NCBI GenBank assembly: GCA_003194525.1
Contig: NBIV01000540.1
Location: forward strand, 1-22,683
DNA length: 22,683 bases
Direction: 5' to 3'
Origin: Gracilariopsis chorda
Lineage: Eukaryota; Rhodophyta; Florideophyceae; Gracilariales; Gracilariaceae
This document shows positions 1 to 8,015 of the stretch, piece by piece (the stretch's first letter is position 1; every line of letters starts with the position of its first letter). The notes beneath the pieces were generated by a model. That model was not told the origin of the DNA, did not search any database, and was given only the letters and a program-made list of their open reading frames with translations. The translations under genes and the position numbers were made by a program.

Positions 1-267
1 TCTGTGGTGAAGTTGGACTTCATCGTTTGCCGTTCATTGGCAGCACCAGTTATACTGGGATGTGATTACTGCGACAGATTTGTCGACGCAATCAGGCCCC
101 GCCTCAGGCGTGTAGAACTTGACGACGGATCGTCGGTTCCGATTGTTCGCCGCCCGCTAAAGCGGTCCTCTCGGAAACAAGTTCCGCTCCCTGCTGCGCA
201 GGAACCACCGCCCGCGTCCCGCGAGTCCACCAAGCTCCGCGTCGCTGCCTCGGTTTATACCGGCTGA
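1..267 (+). pseudogene. Element A aspartic protease, C-terminal remnant
   Basis: The reading frame open from the window edge contains the second conserved retropepsin block, a hydrophobic stretch ending in VILGCDY. It aligns with SCILGTSF in the element B protease. The catalytic DTG lies upstream, outside the window. The segment continues as a basic, Ser/Pro-rich linker and runs into TGA at 265-267. A frame change near 250 appears to carry the homologous reading on. The function would be maturation cleavage of Gag and Pol. Confidence 0.75.
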
Positions 268-775
268 GTCCCAAGTCTGGGTACAGGTAAATTCCCGTCA
301 ACACGGTCTTCGGGTTATACAACCCCTCGCCTCGTTGTACGAGAAATCCAGCTGGCGCTGGCTAATGGAATTGTCTCCATTTCCCCGGATGTTCCTTTCC
401 GGATATTGGTTGCCAACCTTGGCAAACACCCCCAGTATCTGGTCAAACACCAAGTAATTGGGAGTGTAACCCCCATCCTATGGGAATGCTGCCAACGAAG
501 ATGACAGCCGCCGATGTACTCGGAGTTACCACCTCTTCTGAGGAGTTCACCCCGCCGTCCGAAGACGTCAAGTCTAAGGAGGGGGAGGAAACCGCTACTT
601 CAGCGTCGAACATACCGAGTAACTCGGAATTGCGAACCACACCTGTTCCACAGGACAATGCTCCATCGAGCAATGACCGGATTGATCCGGAAAAAGCACT
701 TGAAGCGCTGGACTTCAGCCACGTGCCAGAGTCGCACCGCGACAAACTCCGTACTATGTTACGGGAATTCACCAC
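268..775 (+). pseudogene. Element A protease-RT linker
   Basis: Two frames are involved. Around 328-470 the reading gives a block with ALANGIVSISPDVPF, which aligns with LLANGIMELRPDVPF in the element B linker (about 11990-12040). From 480 another frame gives an acidic Ser/Thr/Glu-rich stretch that ends in ESHRDKLRTMLREF, matching SHREKFRDMLRDF at the right end of the window in element C. This is the usual spacer ahead of RT. Frame changes sit near 325, 485 and 775. The last one falls at the 10-bp perfect palindrome CCACATGTGG (770-779). Confidence 0.7.
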
Positions 776-1606
776 ATGTGGGATGGCTCGCTTGGCGAGA
801 TTGATGCAACGGAACACCGGATCGATTTAATCCCCGGTGCGCGACCGGTTGCACAACCCCCTTACAGGGCAGGTCCGAAAGCTCGGGAAGAGGAGCAGTC
901 CCAGGTGGACAAGATGCTCCGCGCAGGTGTGATTGAGCCCGCTCAATCGCCCTGGGCATCCCCAGTTGTACTGGCTTTAAAGGCTGACGGAACCTGGAGG
1001 TTCTGTGTCGACTACCGCCGGCTCAATGCCGTGACTGTTAGGGACACGTACCCCATCCCTCGTATGGACGAGTGCATTGACTCCCTTGGAGACGCCACCG
1101 TGTTCACGGCCCTTGATGCCAATTGGGGATATTGGCAAGTACCTGTCAGACAGGAGGATCGCGACAAAACCGCATTCACCTGCCATGCAGGAACGTACCG
1201 CTTCAAGCGGATGCCATTTGGGTTAACCAACGCCCCCGCCACCTTTCAGCGTGCAGTAGATATTCTACTCAACCGCTTTAAGTGGCGGAGTTGTCTGGTC
1301 TACCTTGATGATATTATCATCTTCTCCAACTCGTTGGACGACCATCTCACTCACGTCCGAGACGTGCTGACCGTACCGCGATGCGGGAATTACCCTCAAG
1401 TTGAGGAAATGCGAGTTTTTCACAGATACTGTGAAGTATCTGGGTCACATTATCCGTCCTGGACGGTTAGCGATCGAGAAAGCTCGAGTCAAATCCCTCG
1501 TTGAGGCGAAAGAACCCCGTACTCAAACGGAACTGCGCTCCTTTCTGGGGCTGGTCAACGTCTATCGACGGTTTATCCCGAACTTTTCGGATACTGCAGC
1601 GCCCTG
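776..1606 (+). pseudogene. Element A reverse transcriptase
   Basis: RNA-dependent DNA polymerase domain. The frame from 776 carries the classic Ty3/gypsy RT blocks in order: the ASPVV block, FCVDYRRLN, TVFTALDANWGYWQ, RMPFGLTNAPATFQR, and the catalytic YLDD at 1301-1312. Near 1375 the frame is lost. The RT thumb/connection continues in another frame at about 1395-1606 with VKYLGHIIRPG and ELRSFLGLVNVYRRF. The sequence is close to the element C RT at 21888-22683. One oddity is DANWGYWQ where B and C have DANSGYWQ (Ser to Trp). The domain is not translatable as one piece. Confidence 0.9.
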
Positions 1607-2384
1607 AACGCGTTGTTGCGAAAGGGGAACCCCCCAAAACTGGGAACATTTACGCCCGAGCAATCGGAAGCCTTTAACTCCTTGAAGGAGGCTGTCACAT
1701 CAGCACCAATCCTACATCTCCCAAAACTTGGGTTGCCATACTCCGTAGATACGGACTCGAGCGACTACCAAGTCGGGTGTGCTCTTTTTCAAACCACCCC
1801 CGAGGGGGAACGACACCCAATTGGTTATTGGTCGCGCTCGCTCAATGTCCATGAGCGGAACTACTCCGTATCGGAGAAAGAGTGCCTCGCCGTCGTATGG
1901 GCGATGACCACTCTGCGCCCTACCTTATGGGATTTCCATTTCACGTGTACACGGATCATTCCTCACTGAGGTGGTTAATGAATATCTCCGACCCGTCGGG
2001 ACGCCTCATGCGCTGGAGACTCCGCCTCGCGGAATATGACTTCCAAGTCATTTATAAAAAGGGCGCGCAGAACACCCAAGCCGACGCTCTGTCGCGTTTA
2101 CCCACAAGTGGGGAGGCACTCCCAACGGAGGATGATGAAGTCCCATGTTTCATGGCAATGGACCCGGATGATCCGGAATGGGCCGTCGAGGCTGAGCCAG
2201 AAAACTGGGACGAAGATGCTGACTTCGACTACCTACTCGCATCGCGAGATGATTCTGAGAAACCCATACCGGGAAATTATGTACCGGTTGAGACCGAGGA
2301 AATGATCCGAGAACAATTCGGGGACCCCTTCTGTACAAGGATACGTGCACGCCTCAACGGCGGAGAGAACCTCCCTTCGGGGTG
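1607..2384 (+). pseudogene. Element A RNase H
   Basis: Ribonuclease H domain that degrades the RNA strand during reverse transcription. It is split between two frames. The frame at 1613-1969 carries VDTDSSDYQVGCALF (first catalytic Asp region), HPIGYWSRSLN and SEKECLAVVWA. The frame at about 1935-2385 carries YTDHSSLRWL and QADALSRL, followed by the acidic tether to integrase. The frame change near 1930 fits loss of one C. The last frame ends in TGA at 2383-2385, beside a CCC-TTC-GGGG hairpin where one C seems to be missing. Homologous to 21151-21816 on the minus strand. Confidence 0.88.
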
Positions 2385-3490
2385 AACGACATTGGTTACC
2401 TCGTGAGGACCGTCGAGGCTACCCCACAAGTTGTGGTACCGCACACGCTACAGAAGCGGATATTGCACCTTTCGCATTACCCGAAACTCGGGGGACACTC
2501 CGGTGGGAGGAAGCTTTATCTAACCCTTCGCAGGGATTTCTACTGGCCCGCCATGGCGGTTGATTGCTACGCTACGGTGCGGTTTTGCACGCAATGCGCG
2601 AAGAACCGGGTCAAACTCCGGAAGCACTCCAAACGGATGAAGCTATTCCCCGCCAGGGCGCCGCTCGAGTTTTGTCGCAATTGACATTCTCGGACCATTG
2701 CTCTCTACCAGGAGAGGCAACAAGTTCCTACTCGTTATTACGGACAGGTTCTCGAAATTAGTTCGGACAGTCCCTCTAAAGAGGATTACCGCCTACACGG
2801 TCGCTCCACGCCTTTGTGCGGCATTGGGTGTTTGCCTACGGACCTCCTTTGGAGCTACTTTCCGACAACGGGAAACAGTTCGCATCGCGATTTTTCCAGG
2901 ACGTCTGTCGGATACTGGACGTGAAGAATCTCTTCACGACCACGTATCATCCCCAGTCTAATGGGCAGGTCGAGCGTTTCAACCGGACAATGCTCGCAGC
3001 TCTCCGTGCTTACACGGCTGACCACCCCAAGACTTGGGATATCTACACGGATGCCGTGACCTTTGCGTACAATACGCAGGTACACCGGACTACCGGAATA
3101 TCCCTTTCGAGTTGGTCCTTTCACGGACACCCCCGCCAATGGCGTTGGAATCCCAACCTAGGTTGGACGCGTTCCCTTCTGTGAAGGATTACCGCCAGAA
3201 GTGGAAAGCATGGCTGACCAAGCTGGTACCCGCAGCGCGGAAGGCGATGGACCACGCCCAAGCCGTCTACAAACGGAATTTCGATGCTCGCTTGCGAGGA
3301 GGCAAACCGGAACAGATCAACTCCGGGGACTTCGTATTCGTCCGCAAGGAGTACTACAACCCTGAAAGGGAGAAGCACCATAAGCTCTCGCCTGTGGCGG
3401 ATGGTCCTTTCAAGGTTATCTCCGTCACGACGGACACAGTGGTTGTGGAAATGGGTGACGCGCATGAGCGGTTATCTCGCGATCGCATCG
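2382..3490 (+). pseudogene. Element A integrase
   Basis: Retroviral-type DDE integrase in four frame segments. The zinc-binding HHCC region lies at about 2460-2620 (HLSHYPKLGGH, then CTQC), with LTLRRDFYWPAM between. The catalytic residues are Asp at 2683-2685 (AIDILG), Asp at 2864-2866 (LLSDNGKQF) and Glu at 2972-2974 (NGQVERFN). The last two are 36 codons apart, the DD35E spacing of the family. The C-terminal GPY/F-like module (DGPFKVISVTTDTVVVE) follows at about 3400-3450. Frame changes near 2675, 2808 and 3098 disable it. It would join the cDNA ends to the target DNA. Confidence 0.9.
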
Positions 3491-4944
3491 TGCTAGCTCC
3501 GCCACCCTCGACTGAGGCTGCACCAGCTACGCTGGACCCTACGCTGGAATATGGCTCTGCATCCGATACATCGGTGGTGAGACGGCCTACCGTGCTACCA
3601 CACCCCTCCCGGGGACTTTCAGACCTACCGACCCTGTCGGACTCACCGGCTCAGCCGGGTAATTCGGGCCTCTCTGTGCCCGCCCCTATGGCGCGAATCT
3701 ACACCCGCCAGGCGGGGCATGTTATCCCTTATCCCGCCGCTCCGTCTCAGGAGGGGGAGGAGAACACTCGTTTTCGAGGAATGAGATCGCCGTCGCAACG
3801 GGAAACACGCCGTACCATACGGACAACTGACCGTGGAGCACGGAGTATCTCACGCGACACTAATCCCCCGTCCTCGGGCAGCGCTGTGCAACAGGAACCA
3901 GACGCGCAGGTCCCGCAAAGGCGGCAAATACACCGTGTTACACGGGAAGCTGAAACGCAGCTACCGCACACCCCTGTCAGGGAAGGATCCCCGATACGGG
4001 AGTACGGCGACAATCGCCCTCAATCCCCTGAGCAGGGAGATGCCTCAAAGCCGCCATTGGCGGAAGTCCCCGCGGAAGCGGTTCAATCAGGTCGCTCAGA
4101 CCCGCGCCCCGCGGAGAAGAGGCGCCCAGATACACCAGCGCCGCTGGGAAATACCCACACCCCTATCGGGGAAAAGGGTAGCCAAGCCGCATCCGAAGCT
4201 TCAGGCCCTGGCGCGCAGCGCTCGGAAACGCTCCCCGTCGCAGACGGAATCGAAGCCCCCGTTCCGGGGAATAATTTGCGCCAACCACCGCAACGCTGCG
4301 GCGAAGAACCGAGGAACTCGGGAAAAACGCGCGCCATCGCACGCTCGAAACCGGTCGTATCGGACGCTGCTCCTCCTCATGGAGACGGTGCACCGCACTT
4401 AGCGGCCAGGCCCCTGAAAAGGGTGTCATCGGCACCTGCCCGGCACCCCCAAAGGGGAATTTTGACCAAAATACCGGTGTACCGGAGTTAGCCTTAGGCA
4501 ACCCCCCAGTAGCCGGGGACACCACGGCGCCGCCGGAACGTACGGTGCAGAGCGCTCGTGCGCCTGGCAGGGAGGCGGTTTGCCATCCAACCACCGTGTC
4601 GCACGGGACCCCCCAGGGGATCGTGGAAACGCCGATTCCGCAGGAGCGGTCATCTTCCCGCAAACTCGCGGTTCGTGAGTTCAACCGCGAATGCGGAGTT
4701 CAAGTCCCCCGCCGGTTGGCGGTTCGCCTGGCCTACCGTGAAGACGGGAACAACGACACCCCAATGGGGAATGACTTGCCGGGGAAAACCGTGACACCAC
4801 ATACCCTCTTGAGGGATATTTTCCCGCATGAGCAGCGGCCACTAAGACAGCGCACGGCAACGTCGGAGTTATCGCCGAACACCCTGCTAAGGGACATTAT
4901 ACCGCACCGCGGACAACCCTCGCAAGGGAGTACAACCACCACCC
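3490..4944 (+). pseudogene. Element A integrase-chromodomain linker, unusually long
   Basis: About 480 codons of Pro/Arg/Ser/Glu/Thr-rich, apparently disordered sequence separate integrase from the chromodomain. One frame is open to 4491 and a second from at least 4545. The stretch shares little with element C except the block VLPHPSRGLSDLP (C: VLPHPKRGLSDLP). Near its end a short motif, TLLRDI followed by PH, occurs twice (about 4797-4830 and 4873-4908). The segment is exceptionally dense in short perfect inverted repeats (see findings). Long open frames also appear here on the other strand, but they lack homology and I treat them as by-products. Confidence 0.7.
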
Positions 4945-5171
4945 GGCACGGCCGGCAGGTCTACGAACGAGAGTTCGTAGTAGACCGACTTGTCGGACAC
5001 ACCTGGGACCAGGATGGTATTCTACAATACCGCGTCCGCTGGTACGGGTACGACCCCAGTGGGGATACGTGGGAGCCAATTGAACACCTCCCACGGTCGC
5101 AGATCGTGCGATACCACCGTCAAACGGGAACTGCAGCCCCAGCCACGCTGGTTAATGCCCAAGTTGGGTAA
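4945..5171 (+). pseudogene. Element A chromodomain and Pol C-terminus
   Basis: The open frame 4545-5171 ends in a canonical chromodomain at about 4962-5125. It contains EFVVDRLVGH, a variable loop, then YRVRWYGY and DTWEPIEHL, which is the beta-sheet and C-terminal helix signature. Chromodomains of chromovirus integrases bind methylated histone H3 and steer integration into heterochromatin. The domain itself is unbroken although the upstream Pol is not. It aligns with the minus-strand chromodomain of element C (18658-18820). The stop at 5169-5171 leaves 193 bp before the stop codon of the convergent gene. Confidence 0.9.
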
Positions 5172-5364
5172 CGTTGCCGCGCGAGCGGAGGGCAATGAGA
5201 AAGGATAGCAAGGGAAAGTCCGTCTAAGACGGGGAATGCTAATTGGAAATCACCGTTCTAAACGGGAAAGTTTATTCAGGGGAGCAGCTAGCTCCTCACG
5301 ATACTACACTACACTAACTGGCATAGCCAGGGAAAGAATACCAGGAAAACTGGACAAAAGGAGC
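5172..5364. other. Element A convergent intergenic region with hairpins
   Basis: This lies between the stop codons of pol (+) and the antisense gene (minus). It contains four clean short hairpins: CCGTC-TAA-GACGG at 5220-5232, CCGTT-CTA-AACGG at 5253-5265, GGAGC-AGCTA-GCTCC at 5281-5295 and CTGGC-ATA-GCCAG at 5318-5330. Two facing transcripts must end here, so a role in 3'-end formation is possible but not shown. Confidence 0.6.
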
Positions 5365-7044
5365 TCACTCTTCGCCGTTGCCCGGGGCGTAACCCCCAAC
5401 AAGGCGGTAGGCCAACGCGTCCGCCATGGTGGTGACATCCCCCGATACCTCGGCAGCGCTAAGACCGGCACCCCGGAGGAAACGTGCGATGATTTCGTTT
5501 TCATTCGCCGTCACCCCGCTGGGGATAGAAGGTCCGGCACTTGCCGTTGAAGGGTCAGCAGCCGGCTCGGCCGGAGATACCCCCTCTGGGAAAGCTTCCG
5601 CGCTAGCGCCGGTTTCCTCTACGTCCATCTCCCCGGGTTCTTCCGGTTCGTTATCGACCATTGGGTCATCCCCGCCGTATGCGTGGTAGTAGTCGTCAGA
5701 ATCGACGTACCCCACCGGGTGGTCTTCCGGCACATGCCGGGGCGTATCGCGGAGCTCTCGCGCCTCCTCGGAGGAAATTTCCCGGAACTCCCAGGGGTCG
5801 AAGTAGATAAAATCCCCCGCAAGGGCGGTGTTTCTACCGAGTCCCGGACCACCGGTGTTACCGCTGCCGCCATCCAGACGACCGCTTTGCTCCAGCGGGA
5901 CCTCACTCCAGCTAACGCTGTCGATGTACCCAAGTAATTGGAGGACCTCTTCATTGTTGGCCTGGCCCCCAAGGGGGATGCGAAGATCCAGGTTTCGGAT
6001 CGCTGCCCGCACACGCGGTTGAAGGAACCAGAGACGATACTGGTCGTACGCCTCGTTGAGGATATAAGCCGCACTGCGGGCCGCCCACTCCGTAACCACT
6101 ACGGACCACAACCCCGACCGGGGATCCTGCATGAGCAGCGAACCGAGGTACGTAAGTACCGGCGGGAGTTCTATGTAGCACCCCCAGCAGGCTTCATGGA
6201 AGCGCCACCACTCGGGGAGTGCTACATACCGACCTAGTCGGTGAGGCGGCGCAATCCGCTCTATCTCCACGTTCTGATACGGGATAAAGTACCCGAATCG
6301 GGATCGCCAACGCCGCTCGTAGCGGATGAAGTTTTGGAGAAAGTTGGACCGGTATTGCCGGGGAAGGTACCTGAACTCCGCCCGAATAATCGGTCGCTCC
6401 CAGCAAAGGGCCTCTTGCCGCGCTGCGGGGAAATTCCTCCAAGCGAGGGTCTCGAGGCGGAACAGGTTCTCGCCGTACCCAATCTCCCCGCGAGTGCGGA
6501 AGTAGCTAACGTCGAAGCCAAACTCCGGTGGGACCGGTACATCGAATGGAGCCCGGCTCTGCCGTTGATACGCCATACGCGTCAGCGCGGTCTGTGCCGC
6601 AGTGACGGTCTCGCCCGAGTTTCTTCGGAGGTGGTGACGCGGAATCGCAATCCGGTGACGCCAATCCCACGATGTGGTGACTGCTCTGGGCAGATCCCCC
6701 GGAAGGGTGTCTGAACCATCCGCATAAGCGGTGACCAATCCCTCATTGAGGACGGCGACCGGGTGAAACCACGGGGCAAGGCGCAGGCGCGACGCGTGAT
6801 TCCGATTCATCGGGTTGAGCCCCACCAGGGTGTTGTAAGTTGGCCAGTTGGACACCGGAGTGGTCCCGGAGGACACCACCGAAGGTGGTAGTGCGAAGGG
6901 ATGGTCGGCTTCAGCAGCCATATTTCCCGGTTGTACCGGATTTCGATCGCCCTGAGGCAGGGGAACTGACCGGAAACCGGTGGTGTATCGCCCGAGAAGT
7001 CTCGGAGGTTGGCTGTGGTTATTGATGTTGTTGTCGTCGTTCAT
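5365..7044 (-). CDS. Element A antisense gene: unknown conserved protein, 559 aa
   Basis: An intact gene on the strand opposite to gag-pol. I do not recognise the family. I start at the ATG at 7044 because a TATA-like box (7139-7146) overlaps the region just after the further upstream in-frame ATG (7152). The N-terminal ~80 residues are low-complexity Asn/Gln/Pro. A Trp/Arg/Tyr-rich core of ~300 residues follows (APWFHP, SWDWRHRIAI, RPIIRAEFRYL, SRFGYFIPYQNVEIER, TEWAARSAAYI, IPLGGQAN, IYFDPWEF, RHVPEDHPVG). Then come an acidic stretch (DDPMVDNEPEEPGE) and a short predicted-helical tail. I see no signal peptide, membrane segment, zinc motif or Env-like feature. The product of 16559-18274 is homologous over the whole length, roughly 45% identical by eye in the core. 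It carries no frameshift, unlike the adjacent pol. Function unknown. Confidence 0.85.
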   Translation of the reverse strand: MNDDNNINNHSQPPRLLGRYTTGFRSVPLPQGDRNPVQPGNMAAEADHPFALPPSVVSSGTTPVSNWPTYNTLVGLNPMNRNHASRLRLAPWFHPVAVLNEGLVTAYADGSDTLPGDLPRAVTTSWDWRHRIAIPRHHLRRNSGETVTAAQTALTRMAYQRQSRAPFDVPVPPEFGFDVSYFRTRGEIGYGENLFRLETLAWRNFPAARQEALCWERPIIRAEFRYLPRQYRSNFLQNFIRYERRWRSRFGYFIPYQNVEIERIAPPHRLGRYVALPEWWRFHEACWGCYIELPPVLTYLGSLLMQDPRSGLWSVVVTEWAARSAAYILNEAYDQYRLWFLQPRVRAAIRNLDLRIPLGGQANNEEVLQLLGYIDSVSWSEVPLEQSGRLDGGSGNTGGPGLGRNTALAGDFIYFDPWEFREISSEEARELRDTPRHVPEDHPVGYVDSDDYYHAYGGDDPMVDNEPEEPGEMDVEETGASAEAFPEGVSPAEPAADPSTASAGPSIPSGVTANENEIIARFLRGAGLSAAEVSGDVTTMADALAYRLVGGYAPGNGEE

Positions 7045-7138
7045 TTCTCCCTTGTCGAGGGTGGCTGTTGTTGTCGTTTGTGCACTTGAGGACTCTGGTG
7101 CGGAGGAATTTACCGGAGAACCGGAGACAAAGCACTCG

Positions 7139-7146
7139 CTTTTATC
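7139..7146 (-). promoter_or_regulatory. TATA-like box of the element A antisense gene
   Basis: The minus strand reads GATAAAAG here, about 95 bp before the ATG at 7044. It aligns by position with the better TATAAATAG of element C (16447-16455): both lie some 45-50 bp beyond a shared GAAAACGA block next to the polypurine tract. The agreement in place is the evidence; the sequence alone would be weak. Confidence 0.5.
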
Positions 7147-7196
7147 ACCCATTTTCGTCTGGGAATCCTCCGCGTCCGCGGTCGTTTTCCCGTCTT

Positions 7197-7206
7197 AGGG
7201 GGGGGA
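7197..7206 (+). other. Element A polypurine tract
   Basis: AGGGGGGGGA lies immediately before the LTR start. In Ty3/gypsy elements such a tract primes plus-strand DNA synthesis. Element C has AGGAGGGGGA in the same place, and both are preceded (in pol orientation) by a shared CGTTTTC block. Confidence 0.8.
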
Positions 7207-8015
7207 TATGAAGTGCAACGCCCTCAGGGAGGGATTCTTGGTACTTGATTGTTTTCCCGATATTATCGGTTGTGTAGTGTGTATATGAACTACGCCCCAC
7301 TACGGTGGGTATGGACACGTGGGACACGGTTTTGGGTCAATTGGCGGTTGGCCACAGTAGTGGATGTTGCCACGGAATGTGGAGTACTTTAGTTAATTTT
7401 ATTTATTATTTTCACACCCATTTCTGGGAAGCTAGTACTTAGTGCGACGGCGCACTGCCGTCGCACCAGTAAACCTTCCCCAACAAGGGACCCCAACCTG
7501 GGGAATTGGCTCTGAGCTTTACCGCCTCCGCGTGTTCTCAACTCCTCCTTGGAGGGAAGCACCGTAGTGTACGGAAGTTCACCCCCCTTGCACATCTAAA
7601 GGAGACCCATCATTGGGAGTACTAATTGTTCCAATCATCTTGGTGTTTCGCCCTGTATAGGGAGTCCTGTCCACCGGCATCGCCGTATCTACTCGTCGCT
7701 CTCGCGACCCACTCGTCCTTCCTCTTTCCCCTTTTTAGGGTAGCACCTCCCGCTATCCGCGGCCCTCGTGTGCGCATCCGCTCACACACCCCCACTTACG
7801 TGGAAACATACCTCTACTGAGGACCACACCCCGCTCACGCGGATACCGATTCTTCGCCTTCACCTCCCTGCGCGAGTCGCGACAGGTGTCCCTGCTCTTA
7901 CAAACCGGCTTCGCCGTGACACCTCTGGGAGGGCTCTACCCAACTGGGTTCACCTCGTGAGAGGAAGATCCCGGACGTCTTTCGGTGTTTTTCCCCTTTG
8001 GGGCATTGCACCACA
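7207..8015 (+). repeat. Element A 3' LTR (809 bp)
   Basis: It starts directly after the polypurine tract with TATGAAGTGCAACGCC, which aligns with TGTGTAGTGCAATGC of the element C LTR, so the first dinucleotide TG appears mutated to TA. It ends with ATTGCACCACA at 8005-8015; the inverse complement of this, TGTGGTGCAAT, is also the terminal sequence of the C LTR. An AT-rich promoter-like stretch at about 7388-7415 is followed by GCTAGTACTTAGTGC (7431-7445) and a 10-bp-stem hairpin at 7442-7466. The 5' copy is outside the window. Open frames crossing it are not genes. Confidence 0.85.

Larger units (their letters stand above)
1..5171 (+). pseudogene. pol: Element A pol, broken by about 12 frameshifts
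   Basis: This is the Pol polyprotein that would process Gag, copy the genomic RNA and integrate the cDNA. All domains are present in order, but the reading frame changes near positions 250, 325, 485, 775, 1375, 1606, 1930, 2385, 2675, 2808, 3098 and 4490. I placed these by comparison with the element C and B proteins. Between changes each segment stays open, and no isolated nonsense codon is needed to explain the breaks. Several breaks look like loss of one C from a CCCC run (about 1606, 1930, 2385, 3098), and one like gain of a T in a T run (2675). The copy cannot make Pol as written. Real decay and uncorrected homopolymer errors in a long-read assembly are both possible. Domain segments are listed separately. 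Confidence 0.92.
1..8015 (+). mobile_element. Element A: Ty3/gypsy chromovirus, 5' part outside the window
   Basis: Reading left to right, the sequence shows a retropepsin tail, RT, RNase H, integrase, a long linker and a chromodomain on the + strand, then a convergent minus-strand gene, a polypurine tract and an LTR. The PR-RT-RH-IN order is diagnostic of Ty3/gypsy, and the C-terminal chromodomain of chromoviruses. The 5' LTR, gag and the protease active site lie beyond the left edge. The 3' LTR ends at 8015, and 8016-8020 (aatgg) would be one copy of a 5-bp target duplication if the insertion is intact. Element C is its closest relative here and has the same unusual layout. Confidence 0.93.

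Noticed and set aside
3833..4402. 189-codon + frame and the facing 173-codon minus frame (4163-4684) in the A linker
   Set aside because: They overlap the integrase-chromodomain linker in other frames, are arginine/proline-rich low complexity and have no counterpart in element C. The GC-rich palindromic composition removes stop codons on every frame.
3600..5365. CRISPR-like or dispersed copied repeat
   Set aside because: The inverted repeats have unrelated stem sequences and no constant repeat or spacing; the context is a eukaryotic retrotransposon.
5365..7044. Antisense gene as an envelope (Env) gene
   Set aside because: It is on the opposite strand, with no signal peptide, transmembrane helix or Cys pattern.
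7045..7152. Upstream ATG extension of the element A antisense gene
   Set aside because: The ATG sits at the TATA-like box, upstream of the expected transcription start. Kept as a less likely alternative.
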